From Paenibacillus sp. YYML68 (GTDB lineage: Bacteria; Bacillota; Bacilli; Paenibacillales; NBRC-103111), in assembly GCF_027923405.1 (NCBI RefSeq), contig NZ_BQYI01000001.1:4282501-4346500 (forward strand): a stretch of DNA of 64,000 bases, in the 5' to 3' direction. Every line of letters starts with the position of its first letter. Within the stretch, counting starts at the first letter, position 1. The notes under the pieces were generated by a model, which was not told the origin of the DNA, ran no database searches, and was given only the letters and a program-made list of their open reading frames with translations. This document shows, piece by piece, positions 1 to 8,151 of this stretch. Made by a program: the position numbers and the translations under genes.

Positions 1-19
1 CATTATAGTTATAATCTCG

Positions 20-105
20 AGATTGATCGGTGATCAAACTCTCCAATATAGTTCCTCGATATTTCCGAGTTTGATCGGGGATCAAACTCTCCACCAAGGG
101 CTTAA
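20..105. repeat. two-copy hairpin repeat resembling the 16S rRNA 5' end
   Basis: Two imperfect direct copies (about 22-48 and 76-103) each form an inverted repeat around GATCGGTGATC or GATCGGGGATC. The right copy pairs GAGTTTGATC with GATCAAACTC perfectly. On the minus strand each contains GGAGAGTTTGATC, as at the start of 16S rRNA. Neither continues into the conserved 16S sequence, so these are not rRNA genes. Confidence 0.65.
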
Positions 106-415
106 GTTGAGTTGACTTGCTCATTCAAAGCTATCTGAGATCCTAAGATCTCATATAAAGCACTCACTCATTGTTCAGTTTTCAAAGGGCAAATCAATCA
201 GTTGTACTTGTCATTTCTTGTCGCTTTGTTTAGCGGCGACTTTTTTAATATACCACATTCACCATCTGAGATGCAAGCTTTTTTTAAAACTTTTTTTCAA
301 AGCTTTTTTGAAGCTCTTTTCCTCAGCGGCAGAAGGACAAGTCCTTCAAGCGGCGAGGTTTAATTTATCATAAGCTCAAGAGTAAAGTCAAGTGTCTGTC
401 TCAAAAAAATTAATA

Positions 416-443
416 AAGGAGCTCGGCATACGCCAAGCCCCTT
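416..443 (-). terminator. intrinsic terminator of thiS-thiG
   Basis: A 12-bp stem (416-427 with 432-443, two G-U pairs) with a 4-base loop lies just past the thiG stop. In the leftward direction it is followed by a T-rich tract (401-414). Confidence 0.8.
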
Positions 444-449
444 CATGCA

Positions 450-1223
450 CTACTCAATCATACCTACTTCAGGGCTGCTAGCAGACGCGTAACGCTTCTT
501 CGGGATACGCCCTGCAAGGAAGCCCTTACGGCCCGCTTCTACGGCCAGCTTGAACGCTTCTGCCATCAATACTGGATCAGTTGCACCAGCAACAGCCGTG
601 TTCAGCAGCACACCATCTGCGCCAAGCTCCATCGCAAGTGCAGCGTCCGCAGGTCCGCCAATGCCAGCATCCACAATAATCGGAACTTTAGCCTCTTCAA
701 TAATGAAACGCAAATTACCCGGATTCACAATACCTTGACCAGACCCGATCGGTGATGCGCCAGGCATAACGGCAGCTGCCCCCGCCTCTTGCAGCTTGCG
801 AGCAAGGATTGGATCATCAGAGGTATACGGAAGCACGATAAAGCCTTCATCTACTAAGATTTTAGTCGCCTCCAGGGTGCCTATCGGATCTGGCAGCAAA
901 GTTTTCGGATCGCCGATAACCTCGACCTTAATCATATCGCACAATCCGGACGCTTTCGCGAGTCGAGCGATACGCACTGCCTCCTCCACCGTATAAGCAC
1001 CTGCCGTATTCGGGAGCAATGTGAACTTTTTCAGATCAAGACTTTCCAGAAAGTTCGGCGCATCCGGGTTGTCTATCGGCAGACGTCTGATCGCAAAGGT
1101 CAGTACCTCCGCCTCAGAAGCCCGAACAGCCCGCTCCTGAACGTCTAGCGCCGCAAACTTCCCTGTACCGAGCAGCAAGCGGGAACGAAATTCGTACGGT
1201 CCTATCTTTAATACTTCACTCAT
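450..1223 (-). CDS. thiG: thiazole synthase ThiG
   Basis: ThiG builds the thiazole phosphate ring of thiamine from deoxyxylulose phosphate, dehydroglycine and the ThiS thiocarboxylate in the cytoplasm. The 257-residue protein has normal family length. It shows the expected (beta/alpha)8 features: the Schiff-base lysine in CDMIKVEV, the phosphate-binding stretches [13 protein letters not shown] and [12 protein letters not shown], and a [12 protein letters not shown] segment. The ATG follows AAGGAG by 10 bases. It is cotranscribed downstream of thiS under a TPP riboswitch and ends at a terminator. The other thiazole genes (thiF, thiO or thiH) are not in the window. Confidence 0.96.
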   Translation of the reverse strand: MSEVLKIGPYEFRSRLLLGTGKFAALDVQERAVRASEAEVLTFAIRRLPIDNPDAPNFLESLDLKKFTLLPNTAGAYTVEEAVRIARLAKASGLCDMIKVEVIGDPKTLLPDPIGTLEATKILVDEGFIVLPYTSDDPILARKLQEAGAAAVMPGASPIGSGQGIVNPGNLRFIIEEAKVPIIVDAGIGGPADAALAMELGADGVLLNTAVAGATDPVLMAEAFKLAVEAGRKGFLAGRIPKKRYASASSPEVGMIE

Positions 1224-1282
1224 TGAGTATCGTCTCCTTAATAGATGTTGGATTCATTATGACCGTAGCAGAGCCTGACTCC

Positions 1283-1483
1283 TTAACCTCCGCCTACAAA
1301 ATGTACAATTTCCAGCTGATCGCCATCCTGCAGCTGTGTCATTGCATAGTTCTGACGTTCAATAATGTTCCGATTGAGCTCGACGACTAATATTTTGTTC
1401 TCCAGCTTGAAATATGCGAGAAGCTCCTCGACCGTATGAACACCCTCTAGCTCACGCTTCTCTCCGTTAACGACTAGTGTCAT
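1283..1483 (-). CDS. thiS: sulfur carrier protein ThiS
   Basis: ThiS is a ubiquitin-fold sulfur carrier whose C-terminal glycine is adenylated and thiocarboxylated, delivering sulfur to ThiG. The chosen start gives 66 residues ending in HFVGGG, the expected carrier tail. The start at 1483 sits 7 bases after AAGGAGG (1491-1497). A longer frame reaching 1642 runs into the riboswitch and is not credible, and an ATG at 1489 is too close to the ribosome site. It is the first gene after the TPP riboswitch and is followed by thiG. Confidence 0.93.
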   Translation of the reverse strand: MTLVVNGEKRELEGVHTVEELLAYFKLENKILVVELNRNIIERQNYAMTQLQDGDQLEIVHFVGGG

Positions 1484-1529
1484 AGCCATACCTCCTTCGC
1501 CCTGACATGAGAAACGAAGCCCGTCGCTC

Positions 1530-1556
1530 AAAAAAGCCAACCCGCTAGGAGTTGAC
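1530..1556 (-). terminator. riboswitch expression-platform terminator
   Basis: The stem GTCAACTC / GGGTTGGC (two G-U pairs) with loop CTAGC is followed leftward by six Ts (1530-1535). It lies between the TPP aptamer and thiS, as expected for transcriptional attenuation by thiamine pyrophosphate. Confidence 0.8.
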
Positions 1557-1598
1557 TTCCTGAATGCACAGCCCCGTTCGAAAGCATCAGCACTCGTC

Positions 1599-1735
1599 CA
1601 CTTCCCTACGCTGGCATGATCCAGTAGCATCCGAATGTCCATTCAGCAGCAATCGAATGCTTGTACAGGTTCCAAGGGTCAAAGAAACGCTTCTTTATCT
1701 CAGCTCCGCAATGTGGAGCACCCCTAGTGGTTATG
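1599..1735 (-). promoter_or_regulatory. TPP (THI-box) riboswitch aptamer
   Basis: On the minus strand the conserved THI-box blocks appear in order: ACTAGGGGTGC, GCTGAGATAAAG, GACCCTTGGAACCTG, and TGGATCATGCCAGCGTAGGGAAGTGG. These are the pyrimidine- and pyrophosphate-sensing helices of the TPP aptamer. A terminator and thiS-thiG follow, so thiamine pyrophosphate should repress the operon. Confidence 0.95.
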
Positions 1736-1748
1736 AAATTGTAAATTG

Positions 1749-1754
1749 ATTATA
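1749..1754 (-). promoter_or_regulatory. extended -10 promoter element for the thiS leader
   Basis: TATAAT preceded by TG plus one base (TGaTATAAT) lies just upstream of the TPP aptamer and abuts the ygxA stop codon. The -35 (TGTCAA, 17 bp away) is weak, which fits an extended -10 promoter. Confidence 0.55.
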
Positions 1755-2642
1755 TCATACTACCGCTTGTTTGACATCCTGGTATCTGAGCTCAAGGCTA
1801 GAAAGCTCCGGGTCAGCTGCCGCGATTACTTCTTTGGCCAATGTTTTTTTGACAAGCTTGTTCAGCAGGAGCGGCAGCTCATTACGCACATCTGTCAACT
1901 GAGGGCACTGCTGCAGCTCTTCCAGACTCCAAGCTTCACTTCGGCTGCCAAGCTGCTGAAGAAGCGGCTTGCAGCATGCGGCCATTTTGGACATAACAGA
2001 GAATTCGCAAGCAAGCAACACAAGCTCAACTCTCTGCTTCAGCGTCTCCTTGCTCAAAGTCAATTCCTCATACAGCTTATAGATGCCATGATTAATCTGC
2101 TTGACTTGACTCCATACGGTGACCTCCGGATGAAAGCCGGCTTCGATGATCGCAATGCGCGCCCAATGGTGCAGCGCCTCCAGAATATCATGGTAAGCAT
2201 CGAGCAAATGCTCCTCTGACAAGTAATCCTTGCTGCGCATGTAGCAGCGCAAAAATCTGGAAAACTCGATAAGCAGCTTCTGATCCCGAATTTCTTCCGG
2301 AAACTCCAGCATACGATGACGAAGGCCTTCCAAGAATGTCTCCCGATCCAATAAAATCTCCCCTTTGAGAACCCAATAAATAAAGCTTCGCTCTACGCCA
2401 TGAACAATTTGTTCCTCCAGAGCCTCCGGGGTGATCCAACGTTCTTGTATACGAAAGTTGTCTTTTATATAATGAACATGGTGCCGCTGTGCTTGTCCGT
2501 CCTGACGGGTGACGACGAGAAGCAAGCAATCGAAGCCATCGGTCACAGCCGAATACAACGAAGGCTTATGCACTGCCAATACGCTGACAATGGCATTGTG
2601 CTCTCGAATGACCTCCAAGCGCTGTTCGATGAAATTATGCAT
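1755..2642 (-). CDS. ygxA: nucleotidyltransferase-like protein (YgxA family)
   Basis: This 295-residue cytoplasmic protein has the size and neighbourhood (ygzB, perR) of the Bacillales YgxA family, annotated as nucleotidyltransferase-like with unknown substrate. The N-terminal part alternates beta and alpha segments (LVVTRQDGQAQRHHVHYI) and the remainder is helical. The ATG at 2642 follows AGGAGG by 11 bases; an in-frame TTG at 2675 lacks a good ribosome site. It is divergent from ygzB. Function is family-level only. Confidence 0.75.
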   Translation of the reverse strand: MHNFIEQRLEVIREHNAIVSVLAVHKPSLYSAVTDGFDCLLLVVTRQDGQAQRHHVHYIKDNFRIQERWITPEALEEQIVHGVERSFIYWVLKGEILLDRETFLEGLRHRMLEFPEEIRDQKLLIEFSRFLRCYMRSKDYLSEEHLLDAYHDILEALHHWARIAIIEAGFHPEVTVWSQVKQINHGIYKLYEELTLSKETLKQRVELVLLACEFSVMSKMAACCKPLLQQLGSRSEAWSLEELQQCPQLTDVRNELPLLLNKLVKKTLAKEVIAAADPELSSLELRYQDVKQAVV

Positions 2643-2770
2643 GATGGAAACGGCCTCCTGACGTTTGACAGTCAAGTCACTTTAGTCATGTTATATTTCT
2701 ACAAACATCCGTCGTTTCCTGCAATATTTTCGCGATTTACTCAAACTTTTGGCGAAAGAAGTGAAAAAAC

Positions 2771-3187
2771 GTGCTACTTAGATCGAGTAAGGCTAACGAG
2801 TTCCGTTTATGGGGATTATTGCTCACCATGTTCGGTATGGTGTTTATGATCGCAGGCTTGGCCGGGATTGTCTTCAAGTGGGGAGCGCTTGGACAAGTCA
2901 TTGCCGCCTTCGGCATGGTCATCGGGGCCATTATGATGCTGGCGAGCATGGGCATTTATTTCGCAGCGGGCATGATGTCAACCAGCGCAACGGTCGTCGT
3001 ATGTCCAGAGTGCGGGAAGGCGACCAAGATTATTGGCAAGACCGACCGCTGCATGTTCTGCAAAACGATCCTGTCGCTCGACCCTGCTCATGCGCCGCAA
3101 GCGAAGGAGCAAGCAGACGCTGACAAGGAAGTAGAACAAGCTTCAGACAGCAATAACGGCGATACGAGTAATAAGCCTACTTCCTGA
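2771..3187 (+). CDS. ygzB: UPF0295 membrane protein YgzB
   Basis: The 138-residue protein has two hydrophobic segments (about residues 13-35 and 40-65). These are followed by a four-cysteine knuckle, CPECGKATKIIG then CMFCKTILSLD, diagnostic of YgzB/UPF0295. The tail is acidic and low-complexity. A GTG start is used; the ribosome site is weak (AAGAAGTGAAAA). In Bacillus this gene lies next to perR, as it nearly does here. The biochemical role is unknown. Confidence 0.85.
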   Translation: MLLRSSKANEFRLWGLLLTMFGMVFMIAGLAGIVFKWGALGQVIAAFGMVIGAIMMLASMGIYFAAGMMSTSATVVVCPECGKATKIIGKTDRCMFCKTILSLDPAHAPQAKEQADADKEVEQASDSNNGDTSNKPTS

Positions 3188-3188
3188 C

Positions 3189-3231
3189 AAAAAAGGCTTG
3201 CCCTCACTTATCTGTGAAGGCAGGCCTTTTG
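3189..3231. terminator. bidirectional terminator between ygzB and the GH18 gene
   Basis: The hairpin AAAAGGC..GCC..TCAC / GTGA..GGC..GCCTTTT has A-rich and T-rich arms on both sides. It can stop the convergent ygzB and GH18 transcripts. Confidence 0.85.
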
Positions 3232-3244
3232 CATGTACAGCTTT

Positions 3245-4981
3245 CTACTGAAGCTCCTCCTGAATCCATCTCCATACTTCTGGCAGCTCGAAGCCTCTCC
3301 GCCACGAGGCCACCCCGGCTAGCCCATACTTATGCACAAGCTGAATGCGCGCTCGCACGCTGCGCTCATCCTCAATCCATATTTGGTGAGGCTTGCCGTT
3401 CTCCTCGTACTGGATATAGTTCTGACCTGTCTCCTCCGAATATACGGGATTCAGCTTATGCTCACGGATGATGCGCTGAGGCATCTCCATATAGACGGCC
3501 CGCGACTTCACCTGCCGCTTGCCGTCCTTCTCCTCCTCCGTCCATACACGAGTATAGAAGGGAACGCCCAGCACAAGCTTCTCCGGTGGGATGCGATCGT
3601 CCTTGAGCAGCCCCTGAATGGAAGCCTCCACCCAAGGAAGCGAAGCGACGGAGCCAGCCTTCGGACTGCTTGCCCAGTGCTCGTCATACGCCATCAGCAT
3701 CATATAGTCGACGGATTCGATCAGCGCCTTACGGTCGTAGAACAACGACCACATCTCACTGTTCGAGCGGGGCGTCACATCAATCGAGACGACGAGTCCC
3801 TGCTCATGCAGAAGCGGAGTCAGCTCGCGTACGAATTGCACGAACGGCTGCTTGTCGGCGGTTCTCACATTTTCGAAATCGATATTAATACCATCAAGCC
3901 CATACATCTGTGCATACGATAGCAGCTGCTTCGTCATCTTCATTCGCGTATCATACGTGGCAAGCGCCTTACTTGTTCGATCCGGATCGAAGCCGTTGCT
4001 GAACAACGCCCATACGTGGTAGCCTTGCGCCTTCGCCCATTTCATATAGGATGCATCTGCCAGATTGCTTAAGCTGCCATCTCCGTCTTGAAGATGAAAC
4101 CATGTCGGACTGATCACGTTCACTCCGGGCATTTCGCCAATTTTGGAGGTGTCCGGATTTTTCGTGACGACGTGCTCCCAGGTCATATTAATCTTCCCCG
4201 TAATCGGCTTCTTCGGCTTGAAGCTCGCCTCTGCCGCAGGCAACGGGATCGTCTCGATATCCGCAGATGTAAGCTCTTGCTTGTGCATATAGCCAATATG
4301 ACCATTGGTCAGCTGGACGCGATGCCAGTCCCCTTGCTCGCCCCATACGATCAAGCGCTCTCCATGAGCGATCTCAGCAAGGATCGGTGACTTCATGGAA
4401 GGGTCGCGGCGCAGGATGACGGTCTTATCGTCATTGGGCGCTCCGTTACCCGCCGTATACCAGCGTATGCGCTCGCCCTGCTTGAACAGCAGCACAGCTC
4501 CTGTATCCGCCGATTCACGCAGCTCAATCCCGTACAAGCTCTTCAGCGGCTCAATAGGTACATACAGCTTCTCGCCCGCCTTCTCAAGCGGAAACTTGAG
4601 CGTAAATGGCTTCTCGTTGATCCATCCTGTCAGCTCGCTCGTCCGCAACCGAACGACCTTGTTCTGTGTCGTAATGATCGTCGACTCCGTCTTCGGCTCA
4701 TAAGCAATAGCGGGGTCGATCTGCTCCCGAACGAGGTCGAAGGTCAGCTTCAACGTCTCCCCCGTGCCGCTCGCGGCATCCTTCAGCATGGAGCCTTGAT
4801 AGAACACTGGCTTCGGATTGCCGTGAAAATGCGGCGTCTCACGCTCCCAGCTCGGCATAAGGACTATGACATAGTAGATCCCCCACGCAATCGCAACAAG
4901 CAAGGTCAAGCCTGCAAGTGCCACTGCTCGCTTGCGGCGTCTTGCCCTAAGCTGCTTCCGTTCATTCGATTCCTGTAGCAT
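3245..4981 (-). CDS. membrane-anchored GH18 glycosidase with SH3 domain
   Basis: This 578-residue protein has one N-terminal membrane anchor (about residues 20-42, preceded by an Arg/Lys-rich stretch). A copper-amine-oxidase-N-like region (about 70-175) and a bacterial SH3 domain (about 185-240) follow, then a GH18 barrel (about 260-575). The catalytic signature DGINIDFE (near residue 362) keeps the DxxDxE pattern with its acid Glu. Proteins of this type (spore or cell-wall YdhD/YaaH-like) act on peptidoglycan or chitin-like sugars outside the membrane. GGAG lies 7 bases before the ATG. The substrate is inferred. Confidence 0.88.
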   Translation of the reverse strand: MLQESNERKQLRARRRKRAVALAGLTLLVAIAWGIYYVIVLMPSWERETPHFHGNPKPVFYQGSMLKDAASGTGETLKLTFDLVREQIDPAIAYEPKTESTIITTQNKVVRLRTSELTGWINEKPFTLKFPLEKAGEKLYVPIEPLKSLYGIELRESADTGAVLLFKQGERIRWYTAGNGAPNDDKTVILRRDPSMKSPILAEIAHGERLIVWGEQGDWHRVQLTNGHIGYMHKQELTSADIETIPLPAAEASFKPKKPITGKINMTWEHVVTKNPDTSKIGEMPGVNVISPTWFHLQDGDGSLSNLADASYMKWAKAQGYHVWALFSNGFDPDRTSKALATYDTRMKMTKQLLSYAQMYGLDGINIDFENVRTADKQPFVQFVRELTPLLHEQGLVVSIDVTPRSNSEMWSLFYDRKALIESVDYMMLMAYDEHWASSPKAGSVASLPWVEASIQGLLKDDRIPPEKLVLGVPFYTRVWTEEEKDGKRQVKSRAVYMEMPQRIIREHKLNPVYSEETGQNYIQYEENGKPHQIWIEDERSVRARIQLVHKYGLAGVASWRRGFELPEVWRWIQEELQ

Positions 4982-5108
4982 ATGTTCACTCCTGATAACG
5001 ATAATCTATGACGTCGGCTGATAGACTGTAAATAAATAGACGTGTCCAGCTTGCCCCAAGGCCCCGCATGTACACGTCCATTATACGTTAACTCTATAAG
5101 TTGATCAT

Positions 5109-5537
5109 TCATACTTGCTGCAAGCTGCATTCCCCACATACGCCATATACCTCGATGCGATGACTCTTGACATGAAAGCCTGTCATCTTCTCAGCGGCAT
5201 GCTCCAGATCATTCAGCGGCTTGTAAGCAAAATCGACCAGCTTGCCGCACTGCTCGCACAAAGCATGATAATGCTCGGACATATCGGCGTCGAAGCGGCT
5301 GGAATGATCGCCGTACGTCATTTCTCGCACAAGTCTCGCTTCAATAAACACCTTCAAATTATTGTATACGGTCGCGACACTCATGCTCGGAAATTGAGGT
5401 GAGAGCGCTTTATAAATATCGTCCGCTGTAGGATGTGCTCGTGTGCCGATCAGAAAGGAAAGAATCGCATGGCGTTGAGGGGTCATCCGAACTCCCATCG
5501 ACTTCAGCTTGCTTAATGCTTGCTCCAATGTATTCAT
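5109..5537 (-). CDS. perR: peroxide-responsive repressor PerR (Fur family)
   Basis: The 142-residue Fur-fold metalloregulator has an N-terminal winged helix (MTPQRHAILSFL, SVATVYNNLK). Its C-terminal dimerisation domain has the two structural-zinc CxxC pairs CEQC and CGEC. The regulatory metal site resembles PerR: RFDADMSEHYHA, and an Asp in KLVDF where Fur has Glu. Oxidation of metal-site histidines releases DNA and derepresses catalase and other peroxide genes. The start at 5537 matches the family N-terminus; an upstream extension to 5696 overlaps its promoter. The ribosome site is modest (GGTGAG). Confidence 0.9.
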   Translation of the reverse strand: MNTLEQALSKLKSMGVRMTPQRHAILSFLIGTRAHPTADDIYKALSPQFPSMSVATVYNNLKVFIEARLVREMTYGDHSSRFDADMSEHYHALCEQCGKLVDFAYKPLNDLEHAAEKMTGFHVKSHRIEVYGVCGECSLQQV

Positions 5538-5656
5538 GATGCTCACCGTCCCGCCGTGAAAGCTGTAATGTCCAGTACACTCATCTCGCTTAGAAATACA
5601 TATACACGCCTGGAAGGTACGAGCGCATATAGCTGTTTCGTACACCAGACGTGTAT

Positions 5657-5686
5657 ATTGTACTCGGTCGGTTTGAAAATTGTCAA
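5657..5686 (-). promoter_or_regulatory. sigma-A promoter of perR
   Basis: A perfect -35 TTGACA (5681-5686) and near-perfect -10 TACAAT (5657-5662) are separated by 18 bp on the minus strand. The -35 overlaps the last codons of the upstream DUF4097 gene. Confidence 0.75.
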
Positions 5687-6999
5687 TCAGCCGCACGAAC
5701 GGTTATCGAGCTGTTCGTATCGATCGCAAGTAGATACGCGCCCGTACCTACTGTGCCGCGCAGCGTTTTCTCGTGAATTGTAAGTGGCAGGTTAGTGTCC
5801 AGATCCCCGTATCCGCCTTCGCCCTCTACGCGGAAGCTGGCGTCTGCGGGAACCTCTAGGTCGATTCTACCATTCATCGTCTCGACGTCCCAATCTCCCC
5901 CAAGCTTAGTCGCTCGCACATTAACAGCGCCGTTCGCCGTCTCCACCTGGAGCCGATCCAGCTCGCCGTCAGCTGTCACGGCTCCGTTCACCGTTTCTGC
6001 CTTCAAGGAGCCTTGATGCCTGATGACCGCATGCTCACCATTCATCGATGACAGCTCTGCTGCTCCAATATGATCGATCAGCGTCAGCTTACCATTTACC
6101 GTCTCCAGCTTCACGGCACCCTTAGAGCGCGATACTTGGATTCGGCCATTCGTCGTAATTAGGGTGAGATCGCCCTCCATGCCCTGTGCGTCCAGCTCGC
6201 CGTTAGTCGTCTCCGCCTTCAGCTTCTGGACAAGAGGCAACCCGACAATGTCAATATCTCCGATCGCTTGGCTAATGTCCCAATTCAAGCGTTGTTGCTC
6301 CGGCACCGTAATGACGAGGTCCATTCGCGGCTTGCGCTTGCCCCAGAAGCCCGAGCCGTACTCCATCGGATTCGTGCGTATATCGAGCTGACTGCCCTTC
6401 ACGCTGTGCTGCAGAGTCGAGGCTTCGGCAATCGATTGCGCTTCGGATTCGCTGCTCGTATCTACATATACGGTCAATTCAACCTGAAGTTGATCGACCT
6501 TCCCCGTCTTCAGCGACATGTACCCGCTCGTATTGTTAACAGTAACTGCTTGCACCCCTTGTGGCAATTCTATCGAAGTTGTGCCCTGTTCGAAACGATG
6601 CCCGCCTCCTGCACCGCCGCCTACAAGGCCAGCGAGCAGACTCCCGAGTCCCGACCGCTCATGCGATGCTGCAGCTGCGCCACGAGATTCCTCTGGCGAA
6701 CTCGTCACGTGTACCGCCTCAAGCCGGTCCATCAAGCCAATGCTGTGCAGACTCATGATGGCTATCGCTGAAATAATGAGCGCGAGACACAGTCCCTTTA
6801 TATCGAGACGAATCGAGCGTTCAGCTGCTTTATTCTTATGGTTGACATATACATATTCCAGACCGAGCATGATCAATAAGACGGGCCAGGCGCTCAGAAG
6901 CTGAACTGTCAGATCTGTGTCTGCCAGCCGGTCGGACAGCGCAGCTCCGCCAACGGTCACGAGCATTAGCGCCGCCGTATAGCGGCCTACCTTTTGCAT
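5683..6999 (-). CDS. DUF4097 (LiaG-like) membrane protein
   Basis: The 438-residue protein has N-terminal hydrophobic segments (about residues 10-55 and 70-95), a Gly-rich linker, then a long parallel-beta C-terminal half. That half repeats an xETxNGxx pattern (ETTNGEL, ETVNGKL, ETVNGAV, ETANGAV, ETMNGRI), as in DUF4097 adhesin-like beta helices and LiaG. The ATG at 6999 follows GGAGG by 8 bases; a GTG at 7008 is too close. It is the last gene of the ECF sigma operon, consistent with an envelope-stress effector facing outward. Precise function unknown. Confidence 0.8.
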   Translation of the reverse strand: MQKVGRYTAALMLVTVGGAALSDRLADTDLTVQLLSAWPVLLIMLGLEYVYVNHKNKAAERSIRLDIKGLCLALIISAIAIMSLHSIGLMDRLEAVHVTSSPEESRGAAAASHERSGLGSLLAGLVGGGAGGGHRFEQGTTSIELPQGVQAVTVNNTSGYMSLKTGKVDQLQVELTVYVDTSSESEAQSIAEASTLQHSVKGSQLDIRTNPMEYGSGFWGKRKPRMDLVITVPEQQRLNWDISQAIGDIDIVGLPLVQKLKAETTNGELDAQGMEGDLTLITTNGRIQVSRSKGAVKLETVNGKLTLIDHIGAAELSSMNGEHAVIRHQGSLKAETVNGAVTADGELDRLQVETANGAVNVRATKLGGDWDVETMNGRIDLEVPADASFRVEGEGGYGDLDTNLPLTIHEKTLRGTVGTGAYLLAIDTNSSITVRAAD

Positions 7000-7015
7000 C
7001 GCGAGCACCTCCTCA

Positions 7016-7666
7016 TTATTTGCGGGACTCCCGCACGAACAGGAACAGCCCTAATCCGATCAATAGCAGCGCACCGAAGGTCGAGCCGAAGAAGGCGAAC
7101 AGCTGCTCCAGCCACGCCGGCCTGCCGGCCGTAAGAAATATGAGAACGCCAGCGCCAATCAACATATAGCCGAGATTATTTCCCTTGCTCCATCGCTTGT
7201 AGAAGGGAGAAGTCGTCCGTTCCTCCGCAGCTCTGAAGCTTCCTTCCTTCTGGGGTCCCTCGCCTCGAGCGTCGAAATAGCCCCAGCCGTTCACCCGATC
7301 CGTCTGCTGCAGCGCATCAAAGATGTTGTAGAAGTACATCACCGGCAGCAGAAGCGAGAATAGCACGCTTAACGGGATGATTTCGCTAATGCCAAAAAAC
7401 ACGATCGCAAATATGTTGAGTACGAACAGCACCATGATGCCAAGTCCATGCTTCATCAAGCCGAGATATAGCTGACCGGTGCCTGGGAACAGGAAGGACA
7501 GCAGACCTGCCAGCCACTTGGACTTACGAGCTACAGGACGAAGATAAGGCTCATGCAGATACCTTCCCTTCTGCCCCCATCGTTCCATTCGTTCCCGCAA
7601 AAACTGGTCCTCCGCATCGTCCAGCTTGTGCTGCTTCACATTAAACTTCGATTCATCCTCCATCAT
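7016..7666 (-). CDS. multi-pass membrane protein of the ECF operon
   Basis: The 216-residue protein has a charged N-terminus, then WLAGLLSFLFPGTGQLYLG, resembling the start of TM2-type membrane modules. Two to three further membrane segments and a C-terminal hairpin (about residues 165-212) follow. GGGAGG precedes tandem ATG codons. It lies between the anti-sigma factor and the DUF4097 protein with gaps under 20 bp, so all four genes probably form one operon. It may help sense or transmit envelope state; that role is inferred only from context. Confidence 0.7.
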   Translation of the reverse strand: MMEDESKFNVKQHKLDDAEDQFLRERMERWGQKGRYLHEPYLRPVARKSKWLAGLLSFLFPGTGQLYLGLMKHGLGIMVLFVLNIFAIVFFGISEIIPLSVLFSLLLPVMYFYNIFDALQQTDRVNGWGYFDARGEGPQKEGSFRAAEERTTSPFYKRWSKGNNLGYMLIGAGVLIFLTAGRPAWLEQLFAFFGSTFGALLLIGLGLFLFVRESRK

Positions 7667-7677
7667 CTTACCTCCCT

Positions 7678-8151
7678 CTAGGACAAAAATTGCCGCGATA
7701 TCGTCTCGACCGCTTGCTGCAACTGCAGAGTGCCCACTTGTATGCCGTACTGCAGCCTTCCTTCGTTGAAGGAAGCAATTGCGCCAATCACGCCCGACGA
7801 TATGAACAGATAGGTCGCTGTGATCGCTACAAAACCGTTCACGAGCTCCGGCCTTGCGTGTCGCTTCCTGCGGGTGCTAGTTGCTTGTGTGCGAGATGAG
7901 CGCTTAGTACTCTCAACTACAGCAGCCTCGTCCTCTCTCAGATGCTGCATAATCCGGTCCTCGAGCTGTTCAGGCGCCCTGACTATAGGAAGCTCATCCA
8001 GCATGAGCTCGACGTCGATTAATGCTGCAAGCCGTTCCTTGCATAGTCGGCACCCGTGCAGATGACGATGAATGCGCCACGCCTCAAGCTCTGGGTATTG
8101 GTTATTCATATAGTGCTGCAGCGCGTGATCGTTCGGATGCGTGTGTGTCAT
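7678..8151 (-). CDS. zinc-finger anti-sigma factor
   Basis: The 157-residue single-pass membrane protein has an N-terminal ZAS-type motif (HRHLHGCRLC; HxxxCxxC with an upstream His). A linker rich in Arg/Thr and a membrane segment near residues 110-132 follow. Proteins of this family hold an ECF sigma factor at the membrane until degraded. The gene overlaps the end of the sigma gene by 50 bp, implying translational coupling. The ATG follows AAGGGGGG. Confidence 0.85.
   Translation of the reverse strand: MTHTHPNDHALQHYMNNQYPELEAWRIHRHLHGCRLCKERLAALIDVELMLDELPIVRAPEQLEDRIMQHLREDEAAVVESTKRSSRTQATSTRRKRHARPELVNGFVAITATYLFISSGVIGAIASFNEGRLQYGIQVGTLQLQQAVETISRQFLS

Larger units (their letters stand above)
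1..450 (-). promoter_or_regulatory. probable rRNA operon promoter/leader region (rRNA genes beyond the left edge)
   Basis: There is no protein gene here. Read leftward, the region has a TTGACT (386-391) to TAAATT (362-367) promoter-like pair with 18-bp spacing. A second pair, TTGCAT / TATATT, lies near 245-280, followed by a GTCGC/GCGAC hairpin. Next comes a boxA-like stretch TGCCCTTTGAAAACTGAACA near 170-200, typical of Bacillales rRNA leaders. Positions 20-105 hold two near-copies of a dyad containing GGAGAGTTTGATC, which matches the first bases of 16S rRNA but then diverges from it. The identity is inferred from these signals; no rRNA body is visible. Confidence 0.6.

Noticed and set aside
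20-105. Possible partial 16S rRNA genes
   Set aside because: Only 13 bases match the 16S start; the sequence then turns into its own inverted repeat.
1484-1642. N-terminal extension of ThiS
   Set aside because: It translates the riboswitch terminator and aptamer; the real start has AAGGAGG 7 bases upstream.
2188-2529. 113-codon frame on the minus strand within ygxA
   Set aside because: Out-of-frame shadow of ygxA with low-complexity translation.
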